A DNA stretch of 49,347 nt from NCBI GenBank assembly GCA_017473605.1, contig JAFUKM010000003.1, forward strand, positions 1 to 49,347. Direction: 5' to 3'. This stretch comes from Clostridia bacterium (GTDB lineage: Bacteria; Bacillota; Clostridia; Christensenellales; Borkfalkiaceae). The stretch's first letter is position 1. Each line of letters begins with the position of its first letter. The notes beneath the pieces are model-generated. The model was not told where the DNA came from. It did no database searches and saw nothing but the letters and a program-made list of their open reading frames with translations. Positions 41,914 through 49,347 of this stretch are shown piece after piece. A program made the position numbers and the translations under genes.

Positions 41914-42774
41914 ATGAAAACTATTCAATGGTTTCCGGGGCATATGACCAAAGCAATGCGGGATATGGAAGCCAAGCGCGATTTATGCGACGGTATCGTA
42001 TGCGTATTGGACGCGCGCGCGCCTATTGCCACGGTAAATAAAAATTTCAAAAAGATATTCGGCGAAAAGCCGATTTTATTCGTTTTGAATAAATCGGATT
42101 TAGCGGATGCCACCAAGACGGACGGCTTTGTAAAGCTGTTCGAAAGCAAGGGTAAGTACGTGGTGAAATGCGATTCGACCAATCCTTCGACGAAGCGTTT
42201 GATATTGCAAAAGCTGAACGCGATTACGGAAGAAAAGCGCGCAAGGGCGCAAGCCAAGGGCGTGAATAAAACCTTCCGTTTTATGGTGGCGGGAATTCCG
42301 AATACGGGCAAAAGCACGCTGGTCAATTTAATCAGCGGGCAAAAGCGCGCCAAGACGGGGGATAAAGCAGGCGTTACGCGCGACGTGCGTTGGATAAAAT
42401 GCGGCGCGTTCGACTTGCTCGATACGCCGGGCACGATGCCGCCGTCGTTTGACGAGCAATACCACGCAAGACACTTGGCGTATATCGGCAGTATCAACGA
42501 CGATATCTTGGATATGGACGATATCGCGCTCGAACTGTTGGGCGAGCTTGCTGAGAAATACCCCAACTGTTTAACCGAGCGTTACGGTATTACCGATTAC
42601 AGCGAAAAATTGGGTATGTACGAAGCGCTTTGCAAACGTAGGGGCTTTATTCTGCGCGGCGGAGAATTCGATTACGAGCGCGGCGCAAAAGCGCTCATCG
42701 ACGATTTTAGAAAGGGCAGAATCGGTAAAATCAGCTTGGAATCGGCAAGCGATTACGACAATTTCGAGTTTTAA
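41914..42774 (+). CDS. rbgA: Ribosome biogenesis GTPase RbgA (YlqF)
   Basis: Circularly permuted GTPase of 286 residues needed for late 50S subunit assembly. The G motifs occur in permuted order: NKSDLAD (G4), then GIPNTGKSTLVN (G1), TRDVRW (G2) and DTPGTMPP (G3), with a C-terminal helical domain. The N-terminus MKTIQWFPGHMTKAMR is diagnostic and follows an AGGAAAA ribosome-binding site. The frame extends to 41875, but that part lies inside a repeat array and is rejected. Confidence 0.95.
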   Translation: MKTIQWFPGHMTKAMRDMEAKRDLCDGIVCVLDARAPIATVNKNFKKIFGEKPILFVLNKSDLADATKTDGFVKLFESKGKYVVKCDSTNPSTKRLILQKLNAITEEKRARAQAKGVNKTFRFMVAGIPNTGKSTLVNLISGQKRAKTGDKAGVTRDVRWIKCGAFDLLDTPGTMPPSFDEQYHARHLAYIGSINDDILDMDDIALELLGELAEKYPNCLTERYGITDYSEKLGMYEALCKRRGFILRGGEFDYERGAKALIDDFRKGRIGKISLESASDYDNFEF

Positions 42775-42793
42775 GCAAAAAAAGGAAAAGCGT

Positions 42794-43414
42794 ATGAAAA
42801 AACAATGGAACGCGGAAGAAAAACTCCAATATGAACGTGCTTTGCAATCGCAAGGGATAACGTATATCGCAGGAGTGGACGAAGTGGGTAGAGGCCCTTT
42901 GGCTGGCCCTGTCGTTTGCGCGGCGGTCATTATGCCGCTTGACGAAGATAAACTCGTTGTCGGCGTAGACGATAGCAAAAAGCTTTCGGAAAAGAAGCGA
43001 GAACAGCTTGCGGAAGAAATCAAACAAAAAGCGCTTTGTTATACGATAATCGAGATAGACGAAAAGACGATAGACGAAATCAATATTTTGGAAGCGACCA
43101 AACTCGGTATGAAAAAGGCGATTGAAACGCTGGCAATTCCCCCCGAAACAGTGCTCACCGACGGCAATATGACGATAGATATTAAGTATAAACAGCAAAG
43201 CGTGATTCACGGGGACGCTCTTTCCTATTCGATTGGCGCGGCGAGTATTATTGCCAAAGTATATCGGGATAAACTGATGGACGAGTTTGCCAAAGATTAT
43301 CCCCAATACGGATTTGAGAAGAATAAGGGCTACGGCACGGCGGCGCATATCCAAGGGATAAAGGAGTACGGTTTATGTCCAATTCACCGCAGGACGTTCA
43401 CAAAAAAGTTTTAG
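42794..43414 (+). CDS. rnhB: Ribonuclease HII
   Basis: Removes RNA from RNA-DNA hybrids, including single ribonucleotides in DNA. The 206-residue protein has the catalytic region IAGVDEVGRGPLAGPVVCAAV (Asp-Glu), a central Asp in TVLTDGN, and SIGAASIIAKVYRDKLM. The ribosome-binding site is AAAGGAAAA. The 3' end overlaps yraN by 40 bases. Order rbgA-rnhB-yraN is conserved in Bacillota. Confidence 0.96.
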   Translation: MKKQWNAEEKLQYERALQSQGITYIAGVDEVGRGPLAGPVVCAAVIMPLDEDKLVVGVDDSKKLSEKKREQLAEEIKQKALCYTIIEIDEKTIDEINILEATKLGMKKAIETLAIPPETVLTDGNMTIDIKYKQQSVIHGDALSYSIGAASIIAKVYRDKLMDEFAKDYPQYGFEKNKGYGTAAHIQGIKEYGLCPIHRRTFTKKF

Positions 43415-43734
43415 GTAGGAAAGGGGAAAGGGCGGTAGAAAAATACCTGAAACAATCGGGTATGCAACTGCTTTTCCGAAACTATCAAACGCCGTTTGGG
43501 GAAGCGGATATCATCGCAAAGGATAAAGACGAAATCGTGTTTGTCGAAGTGAAAACGCGCTCGTCAAACGAGTACGGGAGCGGTGCGGAAGCGGTTGGGA
43601 AGAGCAAACAACAGCGGTACTATAAGATAGCGCAATATTACGGATTGCAACACGGCGAAGAAATTAACGCGCGTTTCGACGTCGCGGAAGTGTCCGCCGC
43701 TTTACAAATCGAATACTTTAAAAACGCTTTCTAA
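43375..43734 (+). CDS. yraN: YraN/UPF0102 endonuclease-fold protein
   Basis: Small protein of 119 residues with the UPF0102 pattern: GRKGERAVEKYLKQSGMQLLFRNY at the N-terminus and the Holliday-junction-resolvase-like PFGEADIIAKDKDEIVFVEVKTRSS, where Asp, Glu and Lys form a nuclease-type active site. The function is not established. It overlaps rnhB by 40 bases, and its stop codon lies in a terminator loop. Confidence 0.92.
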   Translation: MSNSPQDVHKKVLGRKGERAVEKYLKQSGMQLLFRNYQTPFGEADIIAKDKDEIVFVEVKTRSSNEYGSGAEAVGKSKQQRYYKIAQYYGLQHGEEINARFDVAEVSAALQIEYFKNAF

Positions 43735-43747
43735 AAAAGCGTTTTTT
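43720..43747 (+). terminator. Terminator overlapping the yraN stop
   Basis: AAACGCTTT and AAAGCGTTT form a stem around CTAA, with a T tract after it. The yraN stop codon lies in the loop. Confidence 0.8.
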
Positions 43748-43768
43748 CATTTTTTTGCGATAATGCCC

Positions 43769-43832
43769 GCAATCCCTTACGCCGCAAGGGATTGCGACGA
43801 TAAAAACACTCTTTCGACAAAAGTGTTTTTTA
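43769..43832 (+). promoter_or_regulatory. Two hairpins and a Spo0A-box-like site before spoIIGA
   Basis: Hairpin 1 is GCAATCCCTT (43769-43778) with AAGGGATTGC (43786-43795). Hairpin 2 is AAAAACACT (43802-43810) with AGTGTTTTT (43822-43830) and T tract, a likely terminator. Its loop holds TTCGACA (43813-43819), the exact complement of the Spo0A box TGTCGAA, about 34 bases upstream of the spoIIGA -10. Confidence 0.6.
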
Positions 43833-43852
43833 TTTGTTTTCAAAATATATGT

Positions 43853-43891
43853 TATAATGTCCCCAATCCCTGGAAACAAAAGGGATTGGGG
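43853..43891 (+). promoter_or_regulatory. spoIIGA -10 element and RBS-masking hairpin
   Basis: TATAAT (43853-43858) lacks a good -35, as expected for an activator-dependent promoter. CCCCAATCCC (43861-43870) pairs perfectly with GGGATTGGGG (43882-43891); the second arm holds the G-rich ribosome-binding site of spoIIGA. Confidence 0.6.
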
Positions 43892-43897
43892 ATTTTT

Positions 43898-44692
43898 ATG
43901 GTCGTTTATATCGAATACGCCTTTTTATGGAATTTTCTACTCGATACCGTGCTTTTATGGCTTTCCTTGCGCGCGGTAAAACGGAAAATCCGCCTATTTC
44001 CTTTGCTCTTTTCCGCGCTTGTCGGCGCGTCGTTCGCGCTTGTTTTTCCTTTGCTCGTCTTACCGAATTGGGCGGCTTACTTGCTCAAATTTTCCGTCGG
44101 CTTTTTGCTTTGCTTCATAGCGTTCGGACGGATAAAGCATAAAAAAGAGTGGGGTAAGTACGCGTTAAATGGCGCGTTTTTCTTCACGTTTACCTTTGCG
44201 TTCGGCGGGGCGATTCTCGGTGTATCGGGTGAAAATCCGCGCAAAGGGATAATCTTGCTGATTTTTGCGTTTTTAACCTTTGTTTCTCTGTTTTTAATAA
44301 GAAAATTATACGCAAAACGGGCGGTAGAAAGGGATTTATACGCCTGTGTAATCGCTTATAAACAAAAGCGTTCCGCCGTTTCGGGCTTTTACGACAGTGG
44401 TAATTTGGCGATATGCAACGGCGCGCCCGTTTGCTTTCTTGCGCCCGACGTTTTTTACGATATTTGGGGAGAAGAAATCGCGCTTGGGGAAATGGAAACG
44501 ACGGGGCAGGTATGCGGCGAAATCGTTTTTTCCACCGTAAGCGGAAAGAAACGCGTAAGGGCGTATTTGGGACGGCTGGAAATCACGTTAAACAAGGGTG
44601 AAACCGTCGTAAAAAAGGCATATTTCGCCCCGTCGGAGAATATGGTATTACGAGAGTACAAGTTGTTGTTAAATTCCCGTATTTTCGAATAA
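43898..44692 (+). CDS. spoIIGA: Sigma-E processing protease SpoIIGA
   Basis: Membrane aspartic protease of 264 residues that cleaves pro-sigma-E in the mother cell after asymmetric septation. Five hydrophobic helices fill about residues 1-135; the cytoplasmic domain has the protease motif GFYDSGNLA with Asp166. The ATG at 43898 begins [13 protein letters not shown], typical of the family; the frame extends further upstream through the hairpins and promoter, which is rejected. sigE follows after 38 bases, the conserved spoIIG arrangement. Confidence 0.93.
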   Translation: MVVYIEYAFLWNFLLDTVLLWLSLRAVKRKIRLFPLLFSALVGASFALVFPLLVLPNWAAYLLKFSVGFLLCFIAFGRIKHKKEWGKYALNGAFFFTFTFAFGGAILGVSGENPRKGIILLIFAFLTFVSLFLIRKLYAKRAVERDLYACVIAYKQKRSAVSGFYDSGNLAICNGAPVCFLAPDVFYDIWGEEIALGEMETTGQVCGEIVFSTVSGKKRVRAYLGRLEITLNKGETVVKKAYFAPSENMVLREYKLLLNSRIFE

Positions 44693-44730
44693 AAGTATTG
44701 GACAAAATAACCGAAAATGGAGAGAAAGGT

Positions 44731-45456
44731 ATGAAGATAATGGAGATTTTACGGATTTTTTTGCAAAAAATCAATTACGTGGAAGCGAAAAATACGGTGG
44801 ACTACGTTTGCGGCAACGGCGAAGCTTTGCCTATGCCACTCTCTTCTACTGAAGAGAGTGAAACGTTAAGTAAGATGATAAACGGCGAAGAAGCTGAACG
44901 GGAAAAAGCGAAATCCGATTTAATTCAGCATAATTTGCGTCTTGTTGTATATATTGCCCGAAAATTCGATAATACGGGAGTGGATAACGACGATTTGATA
45001 TCTATTGGCACAATAGGGCTAATTAAGGCGATAAACTCGTTTAAGACGGATAAGAATATCAAACTTGCCACCTACGCGTCAAGGTGTATCGAAAACGAAA
45101 TTTTGATGTATTTGCGGCGCACGGCGCGGCTGAAAAGCGAAGTGTCTTTCGATGAGCCGCTCAACACCGATTTCGAAGGGAACGAGTTGCTGTTATCGGA
45201 CGTTTTAGGTACTTCCGCCGATACCGTATACGGGGATATCGAAGCGAACGCAGAAAAGGAACAACTGCGCGAAGCCTTGAAAAAGCTGACGGAAAGGGAG
45301 CGGAAAATCATGTGCTTGCGCTTCGGGCTTGGGGGTGGCGAAGAGATGACGCAAAAGGACGTTGCGGATTTGCTCGGCATATCGCAAAGCTACATATCGC
45401 GTTTGGAAAAGAAAATTATTTTGCGGTTAAAGAAAGAAATCGCCAAAATGGAATAG
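44731..45456 (+). CDS. sigE: Sporulation sigma factor E (pro-sigma-E)
   Basis: Mother-cell sigma factor of 241 residues. A hydrophobic-amphipathic pro-sequence ([20 protein letters not shown]) precedes the region around [14 protein letters not shown], matching the site where SpoIIGA cleaves. Region 2 reads [29 protein letters not shown] and [19 protein letters not shown]; region 4 ends [21 protein letters not shown]. The ATG at 44731 follows GGAGAGAAAGG; a TTG at 44698 is also in frame but less likely. With spoIIGA it shows the organism carries the endospore pathway. sigG, often next, is absent. Confidence 0.96.
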   Translation: MKIMEILRIFLQKINYVEAKNTVDYVCGNGEALPMPLSSTEESETLSKMINGEEAEREKAKSDLIQHNLRLVVYIARKFDNTGVDNDDLISIGTIGLIKAINSFKTDKNIKLATYASRCIENEILMYLRRTARLKSEVSFDEPLNTDFEGNELLLSDVLGTSADTVYGDIEANAEKEQLREALKKLTERERKIMCLRFGLGGGEEMTQKDVADLLGISQSYISRLEKKIILRLKKEIAKME

Positions 45457-45466
45457 CTTATCAAAG

Positions 45467-45495
45467 CGGCAGGGGGACAGCTCTGCCGTTTATTT
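45467..45495 (+). terminator. Terminator of the spoIIG operon
   Basis: CGGCAG (45467-45472) pairs with CTGCCG (45483-45488), followed by TTTATTTT. Confidence 0.75.
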
Positions 45496-45626
45496 TAATA
45501 AAACGAGAAGTAAAAAAATGTTAAAAATACACTAATTTTTGCTATTGTCGCTTTCAAAAGGAAAATGATAAGATATATATACCCTAATATATATGGCGTG
45601 CGAAATGCGTGCGTAAGGAGAGCGAA

Positions 45627-48600
45627 ATGAAAGCAAAAAGAAGGAAGATTTTTATCGGTGCGTTATCGGCTTTTGTCGTCGCCGCGGCTTCCGTTGCCGT
45701 GGGCGTTAGCGGTGTGAGAACTTCGGCGGAAACGGTGGAATTTGCAACCGATTCTACCAAATGGCAAACGTTGACGGGGATTACCGTGGATTCTACGTAC
45801 GGCTTGGTGCCGTCGGTATTGTCCACGAATAAGTCGGTAATGACGGCGACGGGCGTGAATTTGGAATCCGATTCCAGCGGGACGATAACGTCTGATTTTT
45901 CAGGCGGTAGTTACGGCGTAATGGCGTATTATCTCAAATGGAACGAAGGGACGGACGCGGTTTCTTGGGATTGGAGCACGGGCGCAACTTCCGCGGGAAC
46001 GAACGAATTTTTTACGGACAATAACAGTACGGAGAAAATTACGGCAACGGGCGTAAAAGGCGATTGGGCTGCGGTTGTAATCAGCTATGCGAAAGCGCCT
46101 ATGGTGTTGGAGTGTAACGGCGGAACGATTACGCAAATCGGTTCTTTATGGACGAGCGGCTTCGGTATGTCCGATTATCAATATTTCTTTAAGCAAGAAA
46201 CGCAAATTTCCTATTCGGTTGCGGATACCGATACGGGCGTAACCTATCAGTTCGGATTTTACACGCCCGATTACGGTTTGAAAACGCAGGTCGGTATGAA
46301 TACGACGGGCGGCGTGCAAAATTCTACGAACACGAGATTGCAAGGCGCAGGCGCAATCCGCATTGAAAAAATCGTTGCGGGCGCAGAATTTACGTCGGGC
46401 AACAGCGATTATTTGGCGGGTACGGAAAATGCGATTCCTGCAAGCTTTATCAAAGTGGCGGTAGACGGAAAAGTATCGACGGGCGGAGACGAACCGCCGT
46501 CTACAAGCGTTGAATACGGTACGGATTCTACCAAGTGGCAAACGCTGACGAGTATCGGCGTAGGCGATACGGCGTTAGTGCCTACGCAAACGGACGGTAG
46601 CAGTAATTTCAAGGCAACGACGGTAGACGTCGGCGGAAATTCGGCTGCGACGATTACGTCTGATTTTGCTACGTCGGGAAACTGGGGCGCGATGGTGTAT
46701 ATGTTCAAGTGGAACGAAGGGCTGGACGCGGTTACTTGGTCGTATAATTCTTCCGCTACGGAATACGATTATAATTTTGACGGGGTTATTGCAACGGGCG
46801 CAACGGGAAATTGGCTTGCTCTTATTGTAAAATGTGCAAAGAATCCCGTTGTCGTTGAGTGCAAAGACGGCACGATTACGCAATTTTCCAGCAGTATTTG
46901 GCAAAGTGGATTCGGTAGTGCGGATACGTCAAGCTTATGGAAACAAAAAACGACGGTAAACCTTGCTTTGGCAGATACGGAAACGGGTGTGACGTTCACG
47001 GTTTCTTATGACGCAACGCAAAGCGACGGAACGGAAATTGGCGTAACGGAAACGACTATAAACTATACCTCGACGAATACCCAGCTTCGCGGCGAAGGCG
47101 CGTTTTCCGTATTGAAGGTTTGCGGTAACCCTGCATTTGACGGGACGAGCGCAAATACCGTTAGCGTGAAGGTGGACGATATTGCAAGCGAATATACCGC
47201 AGGGGCGGACGAAGAAGCGGAAAAGCATTGGTCTACGACGGCAAGCTATCCTACCGATTTTACGGACGGCTCGTTTACCCTTGTCGGTATCGGCGACCCG
47301 CAAATGTTCACCAAACAAAGCGCGTTGTATACGGGTATGTACAAGTGGATTGCGGATAACAAAGACGCGTACAATATCCAATACGCGATTAACTTGGGCG
47401 ATACCGTAGACTATGCGTTGGATACCAATCAATGGGCGCTTGCGCAAAGCGCGCATAAACAGTTGCAAGACGTGAATTTGAAGTACGCTTTGGTAATGGG
47501 TAATCACGACTACGAAGGGTATTGGAATTTGTTTGACGGCGAGCCTATGGACCGTACGGCGACGAATTTTGCAACGTATTTCCCGTACTCCACGTACGAA
47601 AGCTGGTTGGGAACGGAAAATTTCGGCGTGTTCGAAGAAGGCAAGATGGAAAACTCTTGGCATAAATTTACGTATGGCGAAGATAAATATTTAATCGTGT
47701 CGCTTGAATACGGTCCGAAAGCGACGGTGGTGCAACAAGCGAAGGAATTGATTGACGCAAACCCCGATTATCACGTTATCGTGGCGACGCACTGCTATCT
47801 TGACGGCAATGCGAACTATTGCAACGACGGTTATATTGACTTGGGACACGACGGCGCTGTAAGCTCCGAACAGCTTTGGGAGAATTTACTCAGTAAATGC
47901 CCGAATATCTTTATGACGCTTTGCGGGCATACCGTTGGTTACGGCGTGGGTACGACGGTGGCGTACGGCGACGCGGGTAATCCCATTATTCAAATGAAAG
48001 TGGACGCGCAAGGTACGTTTAATGACGAAGAAACGCTTATCGCGCTGTATAAGATTAAGGGCACGAGCGTGGAAACGTATTACTATTCGGTATCGAGCGA
48101 CAGATATTATGCGGGCTCGAACTTCTCGCTTGCGCCCGTGCAAGGCAGCGCAGGGACGGACGGCGGTATCGTCGGCGTGGAAATCGGCGCTTCTATCGAA
48201 GATATGCTCGGCTTTGAAAGCAAGGACGGTACGACGCCCGTAGGTACGTATGCTTCTACGGATACGAAAGTGGCGACGGTTGACGAAAACGGCAAAGTGA
48301 CTGCCGTGGGTGTGGGTACGACGACGATTACCTATTCGTTAAACGGCAGACAGTCGGCATATGCGACCAGCGGCGTTATTACGAAATATACCGTGGATTT
48401 GGTGGTTACCTGTTCGCATACGGAAGATACGGGCAACGACCATAGCTGCGATACTTGCGGTACGAAAATCAGCGAGTGCGCGGACGAAGATAAAGACCAT
48501 GCTTGCGATATCTGCGGCGAAACGTTAAGCGAGTGCGCGGACGAAGATAAAGACCACCTTTGTGATATTTGTGGCGAAACGGTAAGCGAGTGTGCGGACG

Positions 48601-49347
48601 AAGACAAAGACCACCTTTGCGATACATGCGGCGAAACGTTAAGCGAGTGCGCGGACGAAGATAAAGACCATAAGTGCGACATTTGCGGAACGGAAATGGG
48701 AACGCACGCGGGAACGGAAACTTCGCATATCTGCGAATACTGCGGAGAAAAAGCAAGCGAGTGTGCAGACGAAGATAAGAACCACGCTTGCGATATTTGC
48801 GGCGAAACGTTAAGCGAGTGTGCGGACGAAGATAAGAACCACGCTTGTGATATTTGTGGCGAAACGTTAAGCGAGTGCGCGGACGAAGATAAGAACCACG
48901 CTTGCGATATTTGCGGCGAAACGATAAGCGAGTGCGTAGACGAAGGCAAGGACCATAAGTGCGACATTTGCGGAACGGAAATGGGAACGCACGCGGGAAC
49001 GGCTACTTCGCATATTTGTGAATACTGCGGAGAAAAAGCAAGCGAGTGTGTGGACGAAGGCAAGGACCATAAGTGCGACATTTGCGAAACGGAAATGGGC
49101 GTACACGCGGGAACGGAAACTTCGCATATCTGCGAATACTGCGGAGAAAAAGCAAGCGAGTGTGTGGACGAAGATAAGAACCACGCTTGCGATATCTGTG
49201 GTACGACAATAAGCGAGTGCGCGGACGCAGATAAGAACCACGCTTGCGATACCTGTGGCGAAAAAGTAAGCGATTGCGCGGACGAAGATAAAGACCACGC
49301 TTGCGATATTTGCGGTAAAACGTTAAGCGAGTGCGCGGATAACGATA
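45627..49347 (+). CDS. Giant secreted metallophosphoesterase, 3' end beyond window
   Basis: Open for at least 1240 codons with no stop before the edge. Start: ATG at 45627 with AAGGAG. Residues 1-34 form a signal peptide (AxA-like TSA). Two related beta-rich domains begin with TDSTKWQTL near residues 41 and 299. A calcineurin-like phosphoesterase follows with GDPQ (Asp557), GDTVD (Asp592), GNHD (Asn626, His627), TH (His722) and GH (His768); the usual D-x-H is D-x-Q. A BIG2-like domain covers about 850-920, then Cys/His repeats from 929. No other gene of this kind is nearby. Substrate unknown; cell-surface attachment would be encoded beyond the window. Confidence 0.88.
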   Translation, partial: MKAKRRKIFIGALSAFVVAAASVAVGVSGVRTSAETVEFATDSTKWQTLTGITVDSTYGLVPSVLSTNKSVMTATGVNLESDSSGTITSDFSGGSYGVMAYYLKWNEGTDAVSWDWSTGATSAGTNEFFTDNNSTEKITATGVKGDWAAVVISYAKAPMVLECNGGTITQIGSLWTSGFGMSDYQYFFKQETQISYSVADTDTGVTYQFGFYTPDYGLKTQVGMNTTGGVQNSTNTRLQGAGAIRIEKIVAGAEFTSGNSDYLAGTENAIPASFIKVAVDGKVSTGGDEPPSTSVEYGTDSTKWQTLTSIGVGDTALVPTQTDGSSNFKATTVDVGGNSAATITSDFATSGNWGAMVYMFKWNEGLDAVTWSYNSSATEYDYNFDGVIATGATGNWLALIVKCAKNPVVVECKDGTITQFSSSIWQSGFGSADTSSLWKQKTTVNLALADTETGVTFTVSYDATQSDGTEIGVTETTINYTSTNTQLRGEGAFSVLKVCGNPAFDGTSANTVSVKVDDIASEYTAGADEEAEKHWSTTASYPTDFTDGSFTLVGIGDPQMFTKQSALYTGMYKWIADNKDAYNIQYAINLGDTVDYALDTNQWALAQSAHKQLQDVNLKYALVMGNHDYEGYWNLFDGEPMDRTATNFATYFPYSTYESWLGTENFGVFEEGKMENSWHKFTYGEDKYLIVSLEYGPKATVVQQAKELIDANPDYHVIVATHCYLDGNANYCNDGYIDLGHDGAVSSEQLWENLLSKCPNIFMTLCGHTVGYGVGTTVAYGDAGNPIIQMKVDAQGTFNDEETLIALYKIKGTSVETYYYSVSSDRYYAGSNFSLAPVQGSAGTDGGIVGVEIGASIEDMLGFESKDGTTPVGTYASTDTKVATVDENGKVTAVGVGTTTITYSLNGRQSAYATSGVITKYTVDLVVTCSHTEDTGNDHSCDTCGTKISECADEDKDHACDICGETLSECADEDKDHLCDICGETVSECADEDKDHLCDTCGETLSECADEDKDHKCDICGTEMGTHAGTETSHICEYCGEKASECADEDKNHACDICGETLSECADEDKNHACDICGETLSECADEDKNHACDICGETISECVDEGKDHKCDICGTEMGTHAGTATSHICEYCGEKASECVDEGKDHKCDICETEMGVHAGTETSHICEYCGEKASECVDEDKNHACDICGTTISECADADKNHACDTCGEKVSDCADEDKDHACDICGKTLSECADND
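48411..49347 (+). repeat. Tandem Cys/His-rich 19-residue repeats within the surface protein
   Basis: About 16 units of the form SEC-A-D-E-D-K-D-H-x-C-D-I-C-G-E-T-x, mostly 57 bases each, alternate with a second unit type (GTHAGTETSHICEYCGEKA) in a higher-order pattern. Each unit offers one lone Cys, a His and a C-x-x-C pair, a plausible zinc site. DNA identity between units is high, so copy number may vary. The array continues past the edge. Confidence 0.9.

Noticed and set aside
43763-43897. Longer N-terminus for spoIIGA
   Set aside because: It runs through two hairpins, a terminator and the promoter; the protein family starts at MVVYIEYA.
48332-49081. Minus-strand frame of 249 codons with SPQISQAW-type repeats
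   Set aside because: It is the reverse reading of the Cys/His repeat array; its periodicity is inherited from the plus-strand gene.

Overview
The window reads as chromosomal core DNA of a spore-forming, anaerobic, low-to-mid GC Clostridia-type Bacillota. The evidence is an adjacent spoIIGA-sigE pair, a rubrerythrin, TrmFO/HslVU/DprA/TopA genes in the usual Bacillota cluster, strong TTGACA-17-TATAAT promoters, AGGAG ribosome-binding sites and many intrinsic terminators. No rRNA, tRNA, CRISPR array, phage or recognisable transposase was seen. Placement near an uncultured gut Clostridia lineage is inference from gene content only.

Layout. 1-3200: an XRE regulator, then a divergent cation-homeostasis locus: a CDF efflux pump on the minus strand and a CaCA-type exchanger on the plus strand behind a manganese (yybP-ykoY) riboswitch. 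3238-13963: rplS with its leader, comM-dprA, topA, trmFO-hslV-hslU-hisS-trxA. 14006-17642: a lipoprotein, rubrerythrin, cardiolipin synthase and a zinc-ribbon membrane protein. 17758-24965: a YhaO/YhaN (SbcD/SbcC-like) pair and a heterodimeric ABC exporter. 25273-29489 (minus strand): a lipoprotein behind a long structured leader, mnmG and dnaA. 29622-33997: recF, a PHP phosphoesterase, a VanW protein and asnS. 34230-43734: plsX-rnc-smc, ftsY, trmD, rbgA, rnhB, yraN. 43898-45456: spoIIGA-sigE. 45627 to the right edge: one very large secreted metallophosphoesterase that runs out of the window in a Cys/His-rich repeat array.

The rplS...dprA-topA-trmFO-hslVU block and the rnc-smc-ftsY-trmD-rbgA-rnhB-yraN block look like two halves of one cluster that is contiguous in Bacillus-like genomes; here they are about 31 kb apart, and ffh, rpsP, rimM, acpP, xerC, codY and dnaN are not where they are usually found.

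The most unusual content is intergenic. Two repeat families fill nearly every larger gap. Family 1 is an element of about 200-270 bp made of six or seven consecutive hairpins whose stems change sequence between copies while keeping complementarity; it usually starts at the stop codon of the upstream gene, and in the two fullest copies it is flanked by direct repeats. Family 2 is a set of arrays in which a constant 9-mer, AACTTCACT, alternates with small palindromes of ever-changing sequence (18 exact 9-mer copies in six arrays, plus one decayed array). Both share the rule constant linker plus variable but self-complementary arm. I cannot assign either to a named family; they are the best candidates here for something undescribed.
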